Shown: positions 1 to 12,690 of the stretch, piece by piece | How positions within the stretch are numbered: the first letter of the stretch is position 1 | Layout: every line of letters begins with the position of its first letter | Origin: Colletotrichum lupini | Lineage: Eukaryota > Ascomycota > Sordariomycetes > Glomerellales > Glomerellaceae | NCBI RefSeq assembly: GCF_023278565.1 | Contig: NC_064675.1 | Location: 6,944,001-7,008,000 of the forward strand | Direction of reading: 5' to 3' | Length of the DNA stretch: 64,000 nucleotides | Notes under the pieces: generated by a model | What the model saw: only the letters and a program-made list of their open reading frames with translations | Told to the model about the DNA's origin: nothing | Database searches by the model: none | Position numbers and translations under genes: made by a program

Positions 1-961
1 ATTTTGACAAAGAAATAATTGTTGTCACCGGTGGCAGCAGCGGCATCGGCCACAGTATCATCAAACATATCTTGGCCAGAAACCCCCAGGCGACTATCGT
101 TGTTGTCGACCTGGCTCCGCTATCATGGGTGCCTCAGAAAGGTTCCAACATCCACTTCTTCAAGTGTGATCTGACCGACACAAAAGCGCTCAAGACTCTT
201 TGCACGTTGATCCGAACTCAAGTCGGCGATCCTACCGTTCTCATCAACAATGCGGGAATCGCACGGGGTTACAGCGTCATGGAAGGCTCGTACGCAGACG
301 TTGAGTTGACCATCAAGACAAATTTGCTCGCCCCCTTCCTGCTTACGAAGGAATTTTTGCCGCACATGGTTCGCACCAATCATGGCCATATCGTCAACGT
401 CGGATCGATGAGTTCGGTGGTTCCCCCAGTGAGAATTGCTGACTACTCTGCCACGAAGGCTGGGCTCACCGCAATGCATGAGGTAAATGCTACTTTTTTT
501 GACTTGTCGAGCGCTGGGACGACCGCTAACACTTCCCAGTCACTTCAACTTGAGCTGAAATACATTCACAAAGCGCCAAAAGTTCGTCAAACGCTTGGAA
601 TCTTTGGCTTCATCCGAACGCCGCTGGTTCCCTTTGACCCCGGTCAGCCTCACTTCATGATGCCGCTCCTTCATGTGGACTCGGTAGGAGAGGCCATTGT
701 AGATTCCCTTTACAGTGGCTTCGGACGGACGATCTACCTGCCCGGTATAATGTCATCTGTGACAGCCCTGGTAAGTTCTGTGCGTTCCTCGACTTTTTGG
801 ACTTCACTGACGTGACTGATTTGCAGCGAGCTGGTCCTGAGTGGTTGTGGCGTCTTGCGAGGGAGACTACTGCAAGCGCGAAAGATATCGCGTATACGCC
901 AAGGCAAAAGATTGATGACACAACTGGTCAATTTGAGATGGTAGAACCTGCGGAGAAGTGA
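1..961 (+). CDS. Short-chain dehydrogenase/reductase, 5' partial (classical SDR, RDH10/16C-like)
   Basis: Three exons are visible: 3-482, 540-770 and 827-961 (stop 959-961), with introns 483-539 and 771-826, giving 281 residues. The start lies left of the window. The visible part opens with the NAD(P)-binding motif TGGSSGIG, followed by LINNAGIA, the catalytic serine region (VNVGSMSS) and the YSATK active-site Tyr/Lys pair. Classical SDRs of this type oxidise or reduce alcohols and ketones of lipophilic substrates with NAD(P)H. The missing N-terminus of related proteins often holds a membrane segment, so location cannot be judged. The gene ends about 480 bp before a retrotransposon. The family call is secure; the substrate is unknown. 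Confidence 0.88.
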
Positions 962-1443
962 ATGTGTTGGACTTTGTCTTCGGTATTCTAGATGGACCGG
1001 GGCGTCAATATCTCCGTTACCCCGGCGCTCCGGCCGTGAACCGTTGCATTCTCACATAGCTCGTGTGCTCCCGATCTGCCAAGAACCATGGTCCCCCAAT
1101 AGTCCTGAGCGGGATCGTCACCCTTCCGCGACCAGCTCCATTTTCCCCTCATCCCCGGGCCGTAGCTCTCCACTTTAGGGCGATCCCCCCATCAAACGAG
1201 TCCTCTTAGGTCATGGTGTTTCTCAGAAGCTCTCACAAAGTTTCACAACGACGTCGTAGTAGCATGCATATGCTTGCCACCCTCGGACGAGACTGCTACG
1301 CCCAACGTGGGACGAGCCGAGGCATGGGTGAACTACCCACCATTGACCAAGGTCGACGACGACATGCTCCCCCGCACTATCCTAACCTTCGCGAGTGTTT
1401 GATCGCTTCCTTAAACTGAGTTTTTGACCTCATCCTTTCTGGG
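962..1443. other. Intergenic: 3' flank of the SDR gene up to the retroelement
   Basis: About 480 bp of normal base composition follow the SDR stop. I see no coding pattern, RNA gene or repeat. The last five bases before the LTR (1444-1448, AACAG) are the left copy of the retroelement's target-site duplication. Confidence 0.6.
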
Positions 1444-1448
1444 AACAG

Positions 1449-1653
1449 TGTTAGTATCCCTATTACAGGGTAGTTAGTTCGAACCGTAGTTAACGAAGAG
1501 ATCAATTAAACTATATAAATATCTACGTAGTAGGTATAAAAAGGAGGTTCTAACCGTAGGTTAGGCTGGCTATAATAATTATAAATAGGGCCCTTAATTA
1601 GCCCCTACGCAGTTAGCTATATACTATAGTTAAATTAAACTTCTAATCCGATA
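1449..1653 (-). repeat. Long terminal repeat of element 1 (3' LTR in sense orientation)
   Basis: This is 205 bp and matches 8664-8868. Its outer (left) edge keeps the original bases (begins TGTTAGTATCCC), while its inner part is more AT-rich than the partner copy. On the sense (minus) strand it lies just after the polypurine tract. Confidence 0.93.
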
Positions 1654-1657
1654 CTAA

Positions 1658-1672
1658 CTTTCTCTTTTTTTT
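1658..1672 (-). other. Polypurine tract of element 1
   Basis: The plus strand is an almost pure pyrimidine run directly inside the left LTR, so the minus strand reads as A/G only. That is the usual position and composition of the plus-strand primer of an LTR element and it fixes the orientation as minus. Confidence 0.6.
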
Positions 1673-3141
1673 ATTAATTTAACCGCTATAGTTAGAGGTA
1701 TAATTCGACCTCGGGCCCGTTTACTAAGTTATCTCTTTTTCCCCCTTTTCTTTACTCTTTTTATATAATCTATCCCTCTATTTATATAATAACTTTTTTA
1801 TTATTTATAAATTACTTTAATCCCTTATTTAGTACTACTTTTATAAAAGCGTCTGCGAGGTTATTTTTATTATTAATCTAACGGATTTTAAGTATCTCGC
1901 GCCTTTTATATAATTACCTAAGGGCTATAATATTAATTATAAACCTCTTTTTTTTTTATTCTTAATTTAACGAGGTATTTATATAGCGAGTAGGAATTAG
2001 TATAAATAACTATTAGAATAGGTAAAAGGCTAATTTAATTAGTAATCTTCTTTAACGTTATTAAAATTACGTAAGAGAGGTTAATGCCGTTAACTATATT
2101 ATAAACCTCCAATATTAGTATACTTTTTATTACCCGCTTATTTTTAGTTAATAGGTAATAAATTATATTACTATATATAGTAAATTCGCTCTTACTTATA
2201 CTCTTATTAATTAAGATAATAATATATCCTAATTACGAAATAAGGTCGTTATTATTTATAAATAACCTATTAATAAAAACGTAAAGCTTATTAATTATAA
2301 AGCTAATTAAGTAGTAAACGAGACCTCGATTAAGATTTATTTACTACTACTTAAGCTACTTATTAAGTACTTTAACGTCTTATTTAATTAAATTTATAGC
2401 CTATACTACCTTAGTATAATTAAAAGTCGCCTCAGGCTAATAAATACTTATAATATATACCCCTTATATAAGCTTAGCCTTATATTACTTTTTAACGTTA
2501 GTTACGTTCGGATCGACGAGGTTAATCTTCTTACCCTACCCCTTTTATTAAAAAACGACGGTTTCCCCTTTAATTATAAAAATCCCGCTGTTAAATACTA
2601 AGGGGGTATTTATTATAAAGACCTTTTTTAGCTTCGTTATAAAGCCCGCTTTCTAAAGCTCCTTATCCTCCTTTTTTATAAAGTTAATATTAAATAAGCC
2701 TAATATATCGTCGGTTTATATTTTAATAATTTTAAATTAGTTACTTTTATATTTTACAATTAGTAAGTATAGGTCGTACGTAGAGGTAACTATTAATAGT
2801 TAATTAATATAAAAATCGTAGTAAGTAGCCCACTAATAAGTACCCGATTTTACGAGCCTATATAATAGCTTAAGTACTTTAATAATCGTACTTTTTAAGT
2901 ACTTACTAGCTATTATTTTTAGTAAATAGGCTAGGATTTTCCTTATAAGCCCTATAGCCGATTAGGTATAGGCCTAGGTAATATTACGGCTCTAAATCTT
3001 ATATCCCTTCTTCCGTAATAATATTATTAATATTATTATTAATCGTTAGCTATAGCGTTATATAGTAAGTAATTATATAAATAGCGTTGCCTTTTTAACG
3101 TTATTTTACCTCTAAATTACGTATTTAGACTTTTTATATAA

Positions 3142-3411
3142 CTAGGGTATTCCTTTTTCTTTAATCTTACGAACTATTCGTAATTTAAATATACGGAGGT
3201 TTATATATTTTTCTAAGTCGTATAAGATAAATCGATAGACCCCTTGATTATAAAAAGTGTTTACTTTAATAAGATCTAATCCCTTATACGGTTTTTTAAT
3301 AGTTATAATTACGCCTTTTTTACGTAGTTTAACTACTAGCTCGAAATCGGCTTTCTCTTTTACTATATAAAAAGTATTAATTACCTCGTTATTAATAATA
3401 AATTGCCGCAT
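3142..3411 (-). pseudogene. Copia reverse-transcriptase N-terminal fragment
   Basis: An 89-residue open stretch survives within the RIP-mutated interior of element 1. It contains a degraded form of the motif that opens the copia-type reverse transcriptase (RVT_2) in fungal elements: an ADFELVVKLRKKG segment followed by RIFKLRIVRKIKEKG (the usual form being R.F.SR.V.EIK..G). Its place in the left half of the element agrees with the order gag-protease-integrase-RT on the minus strand. It is too short and mutated to be functional. Confidence 0.7.
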
Positions 3412-6400
3412 TAGGGCTTATTATCATAGTCTTCTGCGACGTCTTACTAATAGTATTAGTACCCTTTTAGCAATTTCCTCTTCCTCGTCGTCTATTAGTA
3501 CTATTACGACGATTTCGTTAAAAATAATTTCCTATACCTCTACTACGGGTTATATAGTTTCCCCTAGCTCTTTTTTTTCTTATAGGTTAAAAATCACCTC
3601 GTTAGGATCTATATAATATAGTTTAATTACCGTAATTAATACTTTGAGTAGCTAGTTACGATTTTTTATAACTATATAAGAGCGCTCGTTAATAAAAATT
3701 AATTTATATAGCCTAGCTTATTATTAAGTAATTTCGTACTATACTCATATATCTAAATTTAATAATATATCTAAATTATCCCCTATATTAAGCCTATTAT
3801 ATATAGTAATTACTTTATTAACTTACCTTTTTACGCTTACTTTACGTAATACCCGTATTATTTTTTTAACTACTTAGGCTCGTTAGTTTATACTTAGTAA
3901 CGGTAGCGAGGCTAAGGTCGTTCTTAAATATGCTCTAAATATTAATAGCGTTAATATAAGTCCGTTAAGCCCTATAGTATCGTTATAGTATTTAAGTACT
4001 ATCTAGAGGCATTTATTATTAATAAAATCCAGATTTTCCTTTTTAATAATTCTAAACGCCCTTTTTAATTATTAGTATGCCCTTTTTACCTTTCTAATAC
4101 TATAGTGCGCTTTAATAAGTACGACTTTTAGTTATATACCGTAGGCTATTATATTATCCCTAAATTTTATTAACTTAAAGCTAGTACTAACGTTAGTTTT
4201 AATACTATTTAATAGTCCTTAGTATGTATCGATCTAGCTTTTTCGCAGGGCTACCTATACTATTTTTATTTATAAATCCTAGAGGAATTGCCCTACTTAG
4301 AAAGATATAGCTACGTTAATTATATATAATACTAGCTAACTATTTAAATAAAAAATATTAATAACGATTTCCTAGTTAAAGTTAAGCTTATTACGTAATT
4401 TAAATTTAAATTTACATAGGCTCTGCGCATTTATTTAGTATTAATAATATACTTTTATTAACTACTCTAGCGCCCCTATTTTAATATTATTATTATTTAA
4501 TTATTTTAAGAGGTTATATAGCCTCGTAACCGACGGATACCTAAATCTTTAGTATAGTCTTCTAAGCTCACTTTTTATTAAGTAATTAATTAACTTCGTA
4601 TTATTAATAAGCTTTATAAACGCATACCCCTATTATCGTTCGACTATCTCGAAGTACTTATTACTAAAGATTCTATTCCTTATATTATTAAATATAATAT
4701 TTAGTCGATTTATATCTTTTAGATATAGGAGAAATAGGGTACTAATAAATAAAATATAAAAAGTTATCGTTCCGAAGTACGTTTTTATTTTTACTATACC
4801 TAGGGCGACGATTTCCTTACCTAGGCCGAAACTAATTCTCGTAATACTTATTATTAACGTATTAAGCGTTATTAGCGCGATCTTTTATAGCGCCTAGAAT
4901 TGCCTTTTTCTTTTAGTTAATTATTATAATACCCTAGTATTTAGAATAATTTTATAAAAATTATCTAGGCCGTACTTTTCGCTCGTATAAAATACTTATA
5001 CGAGCTTAGTATTTAAGGGATCTAAGTAGTATAAAAAGGACCCCTCTAGCTACCCTTAGATTTATTTAGTACTATATTCCTTTTTTTTAAATATTAAGAG
5101 AGATAGCGTCTTCTCTTTAATTATTAAAATAATAAGCTTTAGCCCTATTAAATTTGCCCTTTTAGCTACCTCTATATCCGTTATTTAAAGGACCTTCCCT
5201 TACTATTTATAAATAAAAGCCTATTTATTAAAAGCTTTTACTACCCTTTATTCGTTTAGCCTCGTATATCCTCTAGAAGCTAACGGGGCGAAAAAAGAGT
5301 AGTTAATATCGTTAATTTCGTTATAATCTAATTCGTTAGTATAAGGGGTAAGATCTTTTTTATTTTCTAAATCTCTTATAAGGGGTATATACTTTAGGCT
5401 ACTACTTTAGTTATTATTACTAAGTTCTATACCCCCGGATCTTTTTTTATATATAATAAAGAATTAGTTAAACTAACGAGGGCTAGTTTTACTATTTATT
5501 ACCCTCGACTTTTTATATTATTTATATAATTTAACATACTCTTTTTTAAAGTAGTTATTTAACTAATATCCATCCTTTTTATAAATATAGTATTACTTCT
5601 TTTATTACCCTACTCGTAAGTTAAATCTCTACTTATTTAACGAATCTAGGCCTCTTTATTAATAATTACCGTATTTAGCCTCTTTTCTTTTCTTATTATA
5701 CGTTCGATTGACTTAATATTATTAATAAGGGCCGTTATATACTTAGAAGTAGGTTTAGTATAGTATTCTCGCTTTAATATTAAAGCTAGATTTTAGTTTT
5801 AAGTAGAGCGTCTCGTAGTCTTTAGGTACTTAGTATAAAGTTATTTTTACTTTTAATATACGCTAAACTATAGTATAAAAATATCTAACTTTCCGCTTAT
5901 TTATCCCCTTATTTAGTTAGGTTTTTACTAACTTATCGATTTAATTAATAAGCTCTTTAAAAATCTCTACTCGCAATTTGCCCTCTATTATCCTAGCTAT
6001 AAATATAAAAAGAATCGCTCGTAGCTTAGATAGGAGCTCCAGGTTCTTATTATAGGTCTTAAAGCGGCTTCGGATTATATTAATTATACTAAAAAAGTCG
6101 TTTTAATTAAGATTACGTACTACTTTATAATAATAATTAGAGGCTTTACTTATAAGTACGATATTAATTACTAAATAGTACTAGTATTCCCTAATTCTAA
6201 CTTTTTCGTAATAATTATAAAATATTATTAGGGTTTTTTATAAAACCTTATACTTCCCCCTAGAGTATAATTTCTTTTTTAGGAAGATCTTTTTAAGGTT
6301 TATAAATTACTTCGTATTTACTATTAGATTTTCGGTCTCTATATGCGATCCCTACGTTACTACGTACTATTAATAACTTCGGGTCGTCTACTTCCTTTCT

Positions 6401-8663
6401 TATTAACTAATTAGTACCGAATTTCACGTTAATAATAGTAACGAGTTATAAATTAAAATAAGCGGAATTATTAATTATCGTACTTTTAGTACTATATTTT
6501 ACCCCGGTATATCCTTTTATAATAATAGATTTTTATTAGTAATTATAGGGAGGAAATTTAGGTCGTTTACTCTTTCTTTAAATTTATTAAAGCGATTATA
6601 CGCTCTATCGACTTATACTTAGTTTTATAATACGAATTCCTCCTTTATAATTATCGTTATTAATATTTCGTATAGCTCTTACGATTATAATTATGCTCAT
6701 AATACCCCTCGCCCGTAAAGGAATTTATTAACTACTTTTATAATTCCTAGGCTTATACTTATAAACTATTCGTTTAGCTAGTAGCTAAGGTCGTTTACGA
6801 TTTTATAAAATAGGGGTTACCCCTATAGCCCCTTTTTTTTATAAACCTTAGTTAAATAAATTAATATTATATTAATTTACTTACCGTTAGGCTAATTTAT
6901 AATTTTATATATCTACGTCCCTTAATAGTCCGGGTTAATATTTATCTATTTATAAGGGATTAGGATTCTATTTAGGATCGGGTTTTATCCTCTTCTTCTT
7001 TACCCTAACTTACTAAGGGCCGTGCTCTAGCTTATGCCTATATTAATAGTTACTAGCGTATTTAATTTTAATAAGAATATATCTAATCCGCGCGCTAGTC
7101 GTAATATATCCGTACTTTTATTACTTAACGAATTTATTAAGGTTTAGGAAATTCCCGCTTCTTTTTACTATTTTACTACTACTCTCGTTTTTATTATTTT
7201 TAGTAATTACTATTGCCTTTTTAAATCGCTAGCTATTATATTTATTAGGATCTTCCTTTTTATTTAATATAAAAGGGTAGGTTTTAATAGTTCTTTTTAA
7301 TAATAATAGTAGTAAACGTTTATATTACTATAAAAAGATATAGTAATTAGTTTTAGGATCTTTACTAGTTACTAATTTCTACTATCCCGTATACTTCTAG
7401 CTTCTTAAGCCTTATACTCTCTATAATCTCTAAATAGCTTTTTTTTTTAACTTACTTCCTCTAGGGCGGTATTCTATAAAAATAGTTAAAAATAGATACT
7501 AAGTAGCTCGTAGAGGAGCTATATAAGCTATTAAGAACTATATAGGCCGTTAAGTATAGTTAATAAAGTTAAGCCCTCCTTTTTATAAAATTATAAATTT
7601 TAAGGACTTACCGAAAATGCCTACTTATTACTTATATATAATAAGGTTAGATACTTTAAAGATCTTATTTTTTATAGCCTCTCGGTACCCTATTTTATAT
7701 TTTTTAAATAGTCTTTTTCGTAGCTTAATTATAGTTAAGTAATTATTACTTATTAACGATCCCTTCTATTACTTAGTTAATTTTTTAAAATTAATAATCT
7801 CGCGCTAAGAGCTAGTATAAAAAAAAGCCTTTAAGCGGCCTTTTAGAGGATTTCTTTTTTCCCCTTTAAATCCTCGTTTTTTTAGCCTTTTTTTAAACTA
7901 ATAATAACTTTAATAAGAGGTTATAGGACTATTTTAAAGTAGCCGCCTTTTTCCTAGGTTAATTTCTAAAATCCGTAATATTCTTAACTTAATACTATTA
8001 GGACTTCTAAATCCCCTCTTTTTTTATTAAACCGTCCCTTATATTATATTTTTAAATAATACCCAGGGGGTAGTTAAGGGAGCTATAAAGAGGTCGTTTA
8101 AATTACGGGCTTAAGGTTATACTTATAAAATCCTCGTAATAATAAACTTTTTTATATACTATAGATCTCTTAGCTTAATAATTTTTATAAAGTTACTTTT
8201 ATTACTAAATAAGAATATTTACGTTTAGAGATCCCTTTTTTTAATCGTACGGTACTTTTTTATATTATATTATTAAGCTTATTTATTATACTAATTAATT
8301 AGGCAAGTAGTTATTACGTAAGTATTTTCTTTTACTAATTTAACTAGTTAATTTTTAATTATAGGCCGGCTATAAAAAAGTTATTTAATAAAAAAGCTGC
8401 TCGGGGCGATAGTAAAAGGCTAGTTATTTAAGTAGTTTTATTAATTAACGTAGTTTAACGTAATAAACGTCGACCTTTTATAAGTAATAAAGGGCTACGA
8501 TTATTTAATTCCGTACGGTATTTAAGAATTACCTCTTTTTTTGTTTATTTTTATAAAGTTAATTAGTACGAATTTCTTATTTTATATAGTATTAAGAGGT
8601 CGTCTCTTTTATATAATAAAATACCTTACCGATTTATAATAATAGAATTTAATTACTAATTAG

Positions 8664-8868
8664 TATTAATATCCCTATTATAAAGTAGTTAGTTCGAACC
8701 GTAGTTAACGAAGAGATTAATTAAACTATATAAATATCTACGTAGTAGGTATAAAAAGGAGGTTCTAACCGTAGGTTAGGCTAGCTACGATAATTATAAA
8801 TAGGGCCCCCAATTGGCCCCTGCGCAGTCGGCCGTACGCCGCGGTCGAATTAGACTTCTAATCCGATA
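8664..8868 (-). repeat. Long terminal repeat of element 1 (5' LTR in sense orientation)
   Basis: This is 205 bp and is the partner of 1449-1653. Its right-hand, outer part keeps GC-rich sequence (for example around 8815-8850), whereas the same part of the left copy has become AT-rich; its inner edge shows TG changed to TA. AACAG follows at 8869-8873. Confidence 0.93.
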
Positions 8869-8956
8869 AACAGAGTCAATAGGTGTACCAGAGTCAGAGA
8901 CGATAACTCGTAACTATCGTTTTCGAAAACAGTGTCAATACATAGGCCGATTTGAC

Positions 8957-10870
8957 ATGCGGAAAATGTCGAAAACTTCGGATACGCCTACCTACAGTCA
9001 GTTCGCGTGCGTGGGGAGTGGGTTCTCGGCGATCGGGCTGGGAGCTACGTTGAAAAGATGGTACGGCATAGGCGATATCAAATTCTTTGAGCGGCACAGT
9101 GATCTCGGAGGAACATGGTTTATCAACCAATACCCAGGTAACGTTCCCTTTACGAGTATGGGCTTCGCCAAACACGGCAGTAATTGACATCGACCCAAAG
9201 GATGTGCATGCGACGTGCCCAGCGCATTGTACAGCTTCTCGTTCGAGTCCAACCCAGACTGGAGTCGAGTACTGCCTCCGCAACAGGAGCTATGGCAGTA
9301 CCTCCACGATGTGGCCAAGAAATACTCGCTCATAGAGAAGATGAGGTTCGGCGTTAATGTCGAGCAATGCGTCTGGTCGGAAGAACGCAAACGCTGGAGG
9401 ATGAACATCCGTCATTACGAAACCAACCGAGTCTTCGCGCATGAGTGTCAGTTCCTCTTCGCTGCCACAGGACAACTCATGCAGCCGCGGGAGATCGATG
9501 TTCCCGGTTCAACAAGCTTCAAGGGTCGCATCTTCCATTCGTCCCGGTGGGATCAAACCGTGGATATCCAGGACAAGAAAGTTGTTGTCATTGGGAACGG
9601 GTGTACTGCATCGCAAATCGTACCGGCCATTGTAGGCAAGACGAAGCACCTCACGCAAGCTATCCGCACAAAGCACTGGGTCTTACCCCCCGTTGACAAC
9701 GAGAATACAGAGTTCATGAAGAATGTCTTGAGGCATGTGCCAGGAACACAGACGCTGCAGAGATTTCTGGTCTTCGCTGCGGCAGAAAACACATTGCGAG
9801 GGTTTTACATGACGAATGATGGGAATAAGTATCGCAAGCGTGCTAGAGCCAACGCTGAGAAGTACATGAAGACAACGGCGCCGGCGAAGTATCATGACAA
9901 GCTCATACCTGACTTCGAACTCGGCTGCAAGAGACGCATCTTCGACTCAGGTTACTTGAAGAGCTTGCACTCGGAAAATCTCTCTCTACTAGACGACCCG
10001 ATCCAAGAAATTGTACCAGAGGGTATTCGAACTCGGGAAGGCGTCACAGAGGCGGATGTCATCGTTTTGGCCAATGGTTTCGTAACAAATAATGCGGTTG
10101 GGGGCTTGGATGTCATTGGTCGAAATGGAGAGCAGATAGACCAGCATTGGGAGTCGTTTGGTGGCCCAGAGGCCTACAATTGCACGATTGCAAGCGGTTT
10201 CCCAAACTTCTTTGTACTTCTTGGTAGGCTCTCCACTACATGCCGTACAGGTGTAGGGTGGATGCTAATTCAGTTCACTTTAGGACCGAACTCACTCACA
10301 GGCCACACGTCCACCAACATCGCAGCGGAAAACTCCATTAACTTTGCACTTCGCATTATCAAACCGGTGCTTGATGGCAAGGGAATGACCGTCGAAGTTA
10401 CTAGAGAGGCAGAGCAGCAATACGTCAGCCAGATGCAGGCCGACATGCAAAAGACTGTATGGTCTACGGGATGCACTAGCTGGTATCTGAAGGACACAAC
10501 GGACGGCAAGAAGTGGAATGGCTCGACATATCCTTACTCTCAAGCGTACTTCTGGTATCGCTGCTTGTTCCCCGACTTTGGTGACTTGGAAATACGTGTA
10601 AGCATGCGAGTGAGACGAGGTAACTTGGAACGGTAAAGTGCTGACATATCAAAGGGACCGACCCATGCCGGGCGTAGGAGACGGACATGGCCAAAGAAGT
10701 TGGCTGTTGCCGCTGTTGTGGGATACGCTCTGTCACTGCTATTTGGCCTAACTCGGAACCCATTGGCTCGAAACCGCTATTGGCAGCAGTTCAGTGTAGG
10801 CATGCAATTGTTAAGAGCTTTGTTGATAATGAGAGTGGCGAATTTGAGAAGGAGGGTGGGCATGGTATGA
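8957..10870 (+). CDS. Flavin-binding monooxygenase, Baeyer-Villiger type I-like, with C-terminal hydrophobic segment
   Basis: Exons 8957-9137, 9201-10223, 10284-10597 and 10655-10870 join in frame to 577 residues. It is an FAD/NADPH enzyme that would insert oxygen into ketones or oxygenate a soft nucleophile. Visible motifs in order: FAD Rossmann (GSGFSAIGLG), GGTW followed by YPG and CACD across the first splice, the BVMO fingerprint FKGRIFHSSRWD, LFAATG, and the NADPH Rossmann (VVVIGNGCTASQI). The last exon encodes a hydrophobic stretch (LAVAAVVGYALSLLFGL), a possible membrane anchor. The start ATG at 8957 has an in-frame alternative at 8966. The last intron uses an AAG acceptor, so that junction is the least sure. 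The promoter side is only 84 bp from the retroelement's target site. The substrate is unknown. Confidence 0.88.
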
Positions 10871-11309
10871 GGTTGGAGACTTTGGAAAGGAGAATCCATC
10901 GAAGAGAAAATGTAGGAACAAGGTTGAAAAGAGTATTAAAATGAGTTGCGAGCTGATGACAAGAGTGCAGCTGCCCTCAATGGAGAGGCAGTGCAAGTCC
11001 CATATAAGTTATTATTCATTACTAGTAAAACTCGAAGTGAAGTATGGCTTGTGTCCACTTTACTAGAAGATACTTACTCATAAAGGCAAGTTTCAATGAG
11101 TCTCTCTCACTTTGTCTCACTCCAAATCCTTTCGGTTGAATATTTAGAATGCAATGTGAAGGTCACTGTGATTTTCAAGCATGAAATATGAGGGGCGGAA
11201 GAAGTTGTGAACAACAAGTGGTATCTTTTACTTTTTTGACTATCTTCCTTGACGATGCAAGCGCAAGGGTTCAGCGATTTGACATTCCAGTCCCATTGCT
11301 TTTAAACAT
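10871..11309. other. Intergenic between convergent genes
   Basis: About 440 bp between the 3' ends of the monooxygenase (plus) and the Bet v1-like gene (minus). It presumably holds both 3' untranslated regions. I see no further gene. Confidence 0.5.
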
Positions 11310-11928
11310 TTACAACTTGGCAGCAGCCTTGGCCAGGTCGGCAAGGGCCTCACGGCGCTTGAACTTGGCGTCCTGGATGACACCAGCATCGGCGTCGCTG
11401 GAGAAGTTGCCGGTCCACTCAACGAAGGTGCTGTTCTCGTTCTCACCGGAGGTGACGGGGTAGCAGCGGATGGTGCTGACGACAGAGGTGTAAGACAGCT
11501 CAGGCTGGGAGGTGATGACGCTGTAGGTGATGTAGTGGTTGATGGTCTGAATGTTGAAATTAGTTTCCGTGTAGTCTTCTGTTTGCAATCATGAGGAAGT
11601 AACCCCGCGATCAAAGAAACTTACGCTGTGCTCCTCCTGCTTGACCTCGAGGACGGTGCCGTCCTGGAAAGTCCATCTGACGATGTCGGTCTCTTCCTGA
11701 GCCTTGACGAACTCACTGCCCTTCAGAGCAGACCAGAAGTTCTGGAATTTCTGGACTATTTGTTGAGACCTCGATATCAGCGTTTGCCCATACTCATCCT
11801 TGACCCACTGCCTGGGCCAGATTTTTACTGCACTTACGCTTGATGAAGTGCCAGACATGACTGAGAGGAGCCTTGATGACGGCGCTCTCGACGACAGAGG
11901 TGGAAGTGGGAATGACGGAGGAAGACAT
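11310..11928 (-). CDS. Bet v1-like / SRPBCC-fold protein
   Basis: Three exons on the minus strand (11838-11928, 11625-11755, 11310-11546) join to 152 residues, with introns 11756-11837 and 11547-11624. The start is ATG at 11928. It resembles the short fungal proteins of the START/SRPBCC (polyketide cyclase/dehydrase, Bet v1-like) superfamily: an N-terminal strand with a helix beginning SHVWHFIK, central strands around EETDIVRWTFQDG and STIRCYPVT, FVEWTGNFS, and a long C-terminal helix. The fold makes a hydrophobic ligand pocket; no catalytic residues can be assigned. No signal peptide is seen, so it is probably cytosolic. It is divergently transcribed from the phenol-hydroxylase-like gene. 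Confidence 0.8.
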
Positions 11929-12690
11929 GATGATTCAGTGAATGATTGATTCAGTTGCTTTGGAGGATGGCAGACTTGCAATGATGACGCGCAGGGGAGT
12001 GAAAAGGTAGGAGAAATTCTTTCATGTATTTGATGACGTAAAATTGTGGAAATGGAAATATGATCCGCCGAGGCAGAATTTGACTGGTTAAGTTCCATTT
12101 AGCTGCCCTTATCTAGCTACATTTTTTGCCCATCTTGTTCATTTTGCGTTTGCAGCCAAGGGCCCAAGGCGTCATGCTGTGTTGAGGCGCGCAACTGAGG
12201 GGTAAATTGGGGTGCATAAGCGCTTAGGCAAAGCAGGTTTCGTCATACACCAGCATTGGAATACCATACTTTTCTTGATACGATCGCAACAAGGCGGCAT
12301 GCTGGATCCTTTCAAATGAATATCTTGTGGCCGAAGCTCCGGCATTTTGTGAAAAACCTGCCGTGGCCCCGTCGGTATCTCGAGGACCCACGCGGACCCG
12401 GATCCACAGGCTCAATAGTTTGGTGGGTGTCGTGTCCGGTGCCGACCTCATATCCCGGGCGGAATTCGGAAGACTGGTCGGATGCACAGGAAACGTCTTT
12501 GTATGCAGGGACGTCCCCCATGACAACCCCCCGCACAAGTTGACTTCCGGGGAAATAATTATTAACCCCGCTCGGTAGCTGATTTCGGAGCTTCGGCTAG
12601 CTAGTGATGTATAAGACGAGCAATCAGAAGTGTCATTTGCGATCGAAAACAAGCTACACTGGATCTCACTATCGTCATTTTGTTTCCAAC
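11929..12690. promoter_or_regulatory. Divergent intergenic promoter region
   Basis: 762 bp separate the start codons of the Bet v1-like gene (minus) and the phenol-hydroxylase-like gene (plus), so it should carry both promoters. I can name no specific operator. An in-frame ATG at 12607 would extend the downstream protein by 28 Lys/Arg/Ser/Thr-rich residues; I treat it as leader. Confidence 0.5.

Larger units (their letters stand above)
1449..8868 (-). mobile_element. RIP-degraded Ty1/copia LTR retrotransposon, element 1
   Basis: A complete but dead LTR element. Two direct repeats of exactly 205 bp (1449-1653 and 8664-8868) bound a 7.0-kb AT-rich interior, and the 5-bp duplication AACAG flanks it (1444-1448, 8869-8873). 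The LTR copies differ almost only by transitions, and their TG/CA termini have partly become TA, as expected from RIP acting on CpA. The minus strand is sense: a purine-rich tract (complement of 1658-1672) adjoins the left LTR, and a reverse-transcriptase fragment lies on the minus strand at 3142-3411. Gag, integrase and RNase H are not readable because of stop codons. The long interior may include extra inserted sequence. It sits between the SDR gene and the flavin monooxygenase gene. Confidence 0.93.

Noticed and set aside
1430..8870. AT-rich block as a possible centromere or mitochondrial insert
   Set aside because: It is bounded exactly by LTRs and a target duplication and carries a copia RT fragment, so a RIP-mutated retrotransposon explains it.
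12607..12690. An N-terminal extension of the phenol-hydroxylase-like protein as a mitochondrial targeting signal
   Set aside because: Family members start close to the FAD motif, and the 28 extra residues are better explained as leader. The possibility remains open without transcript data.
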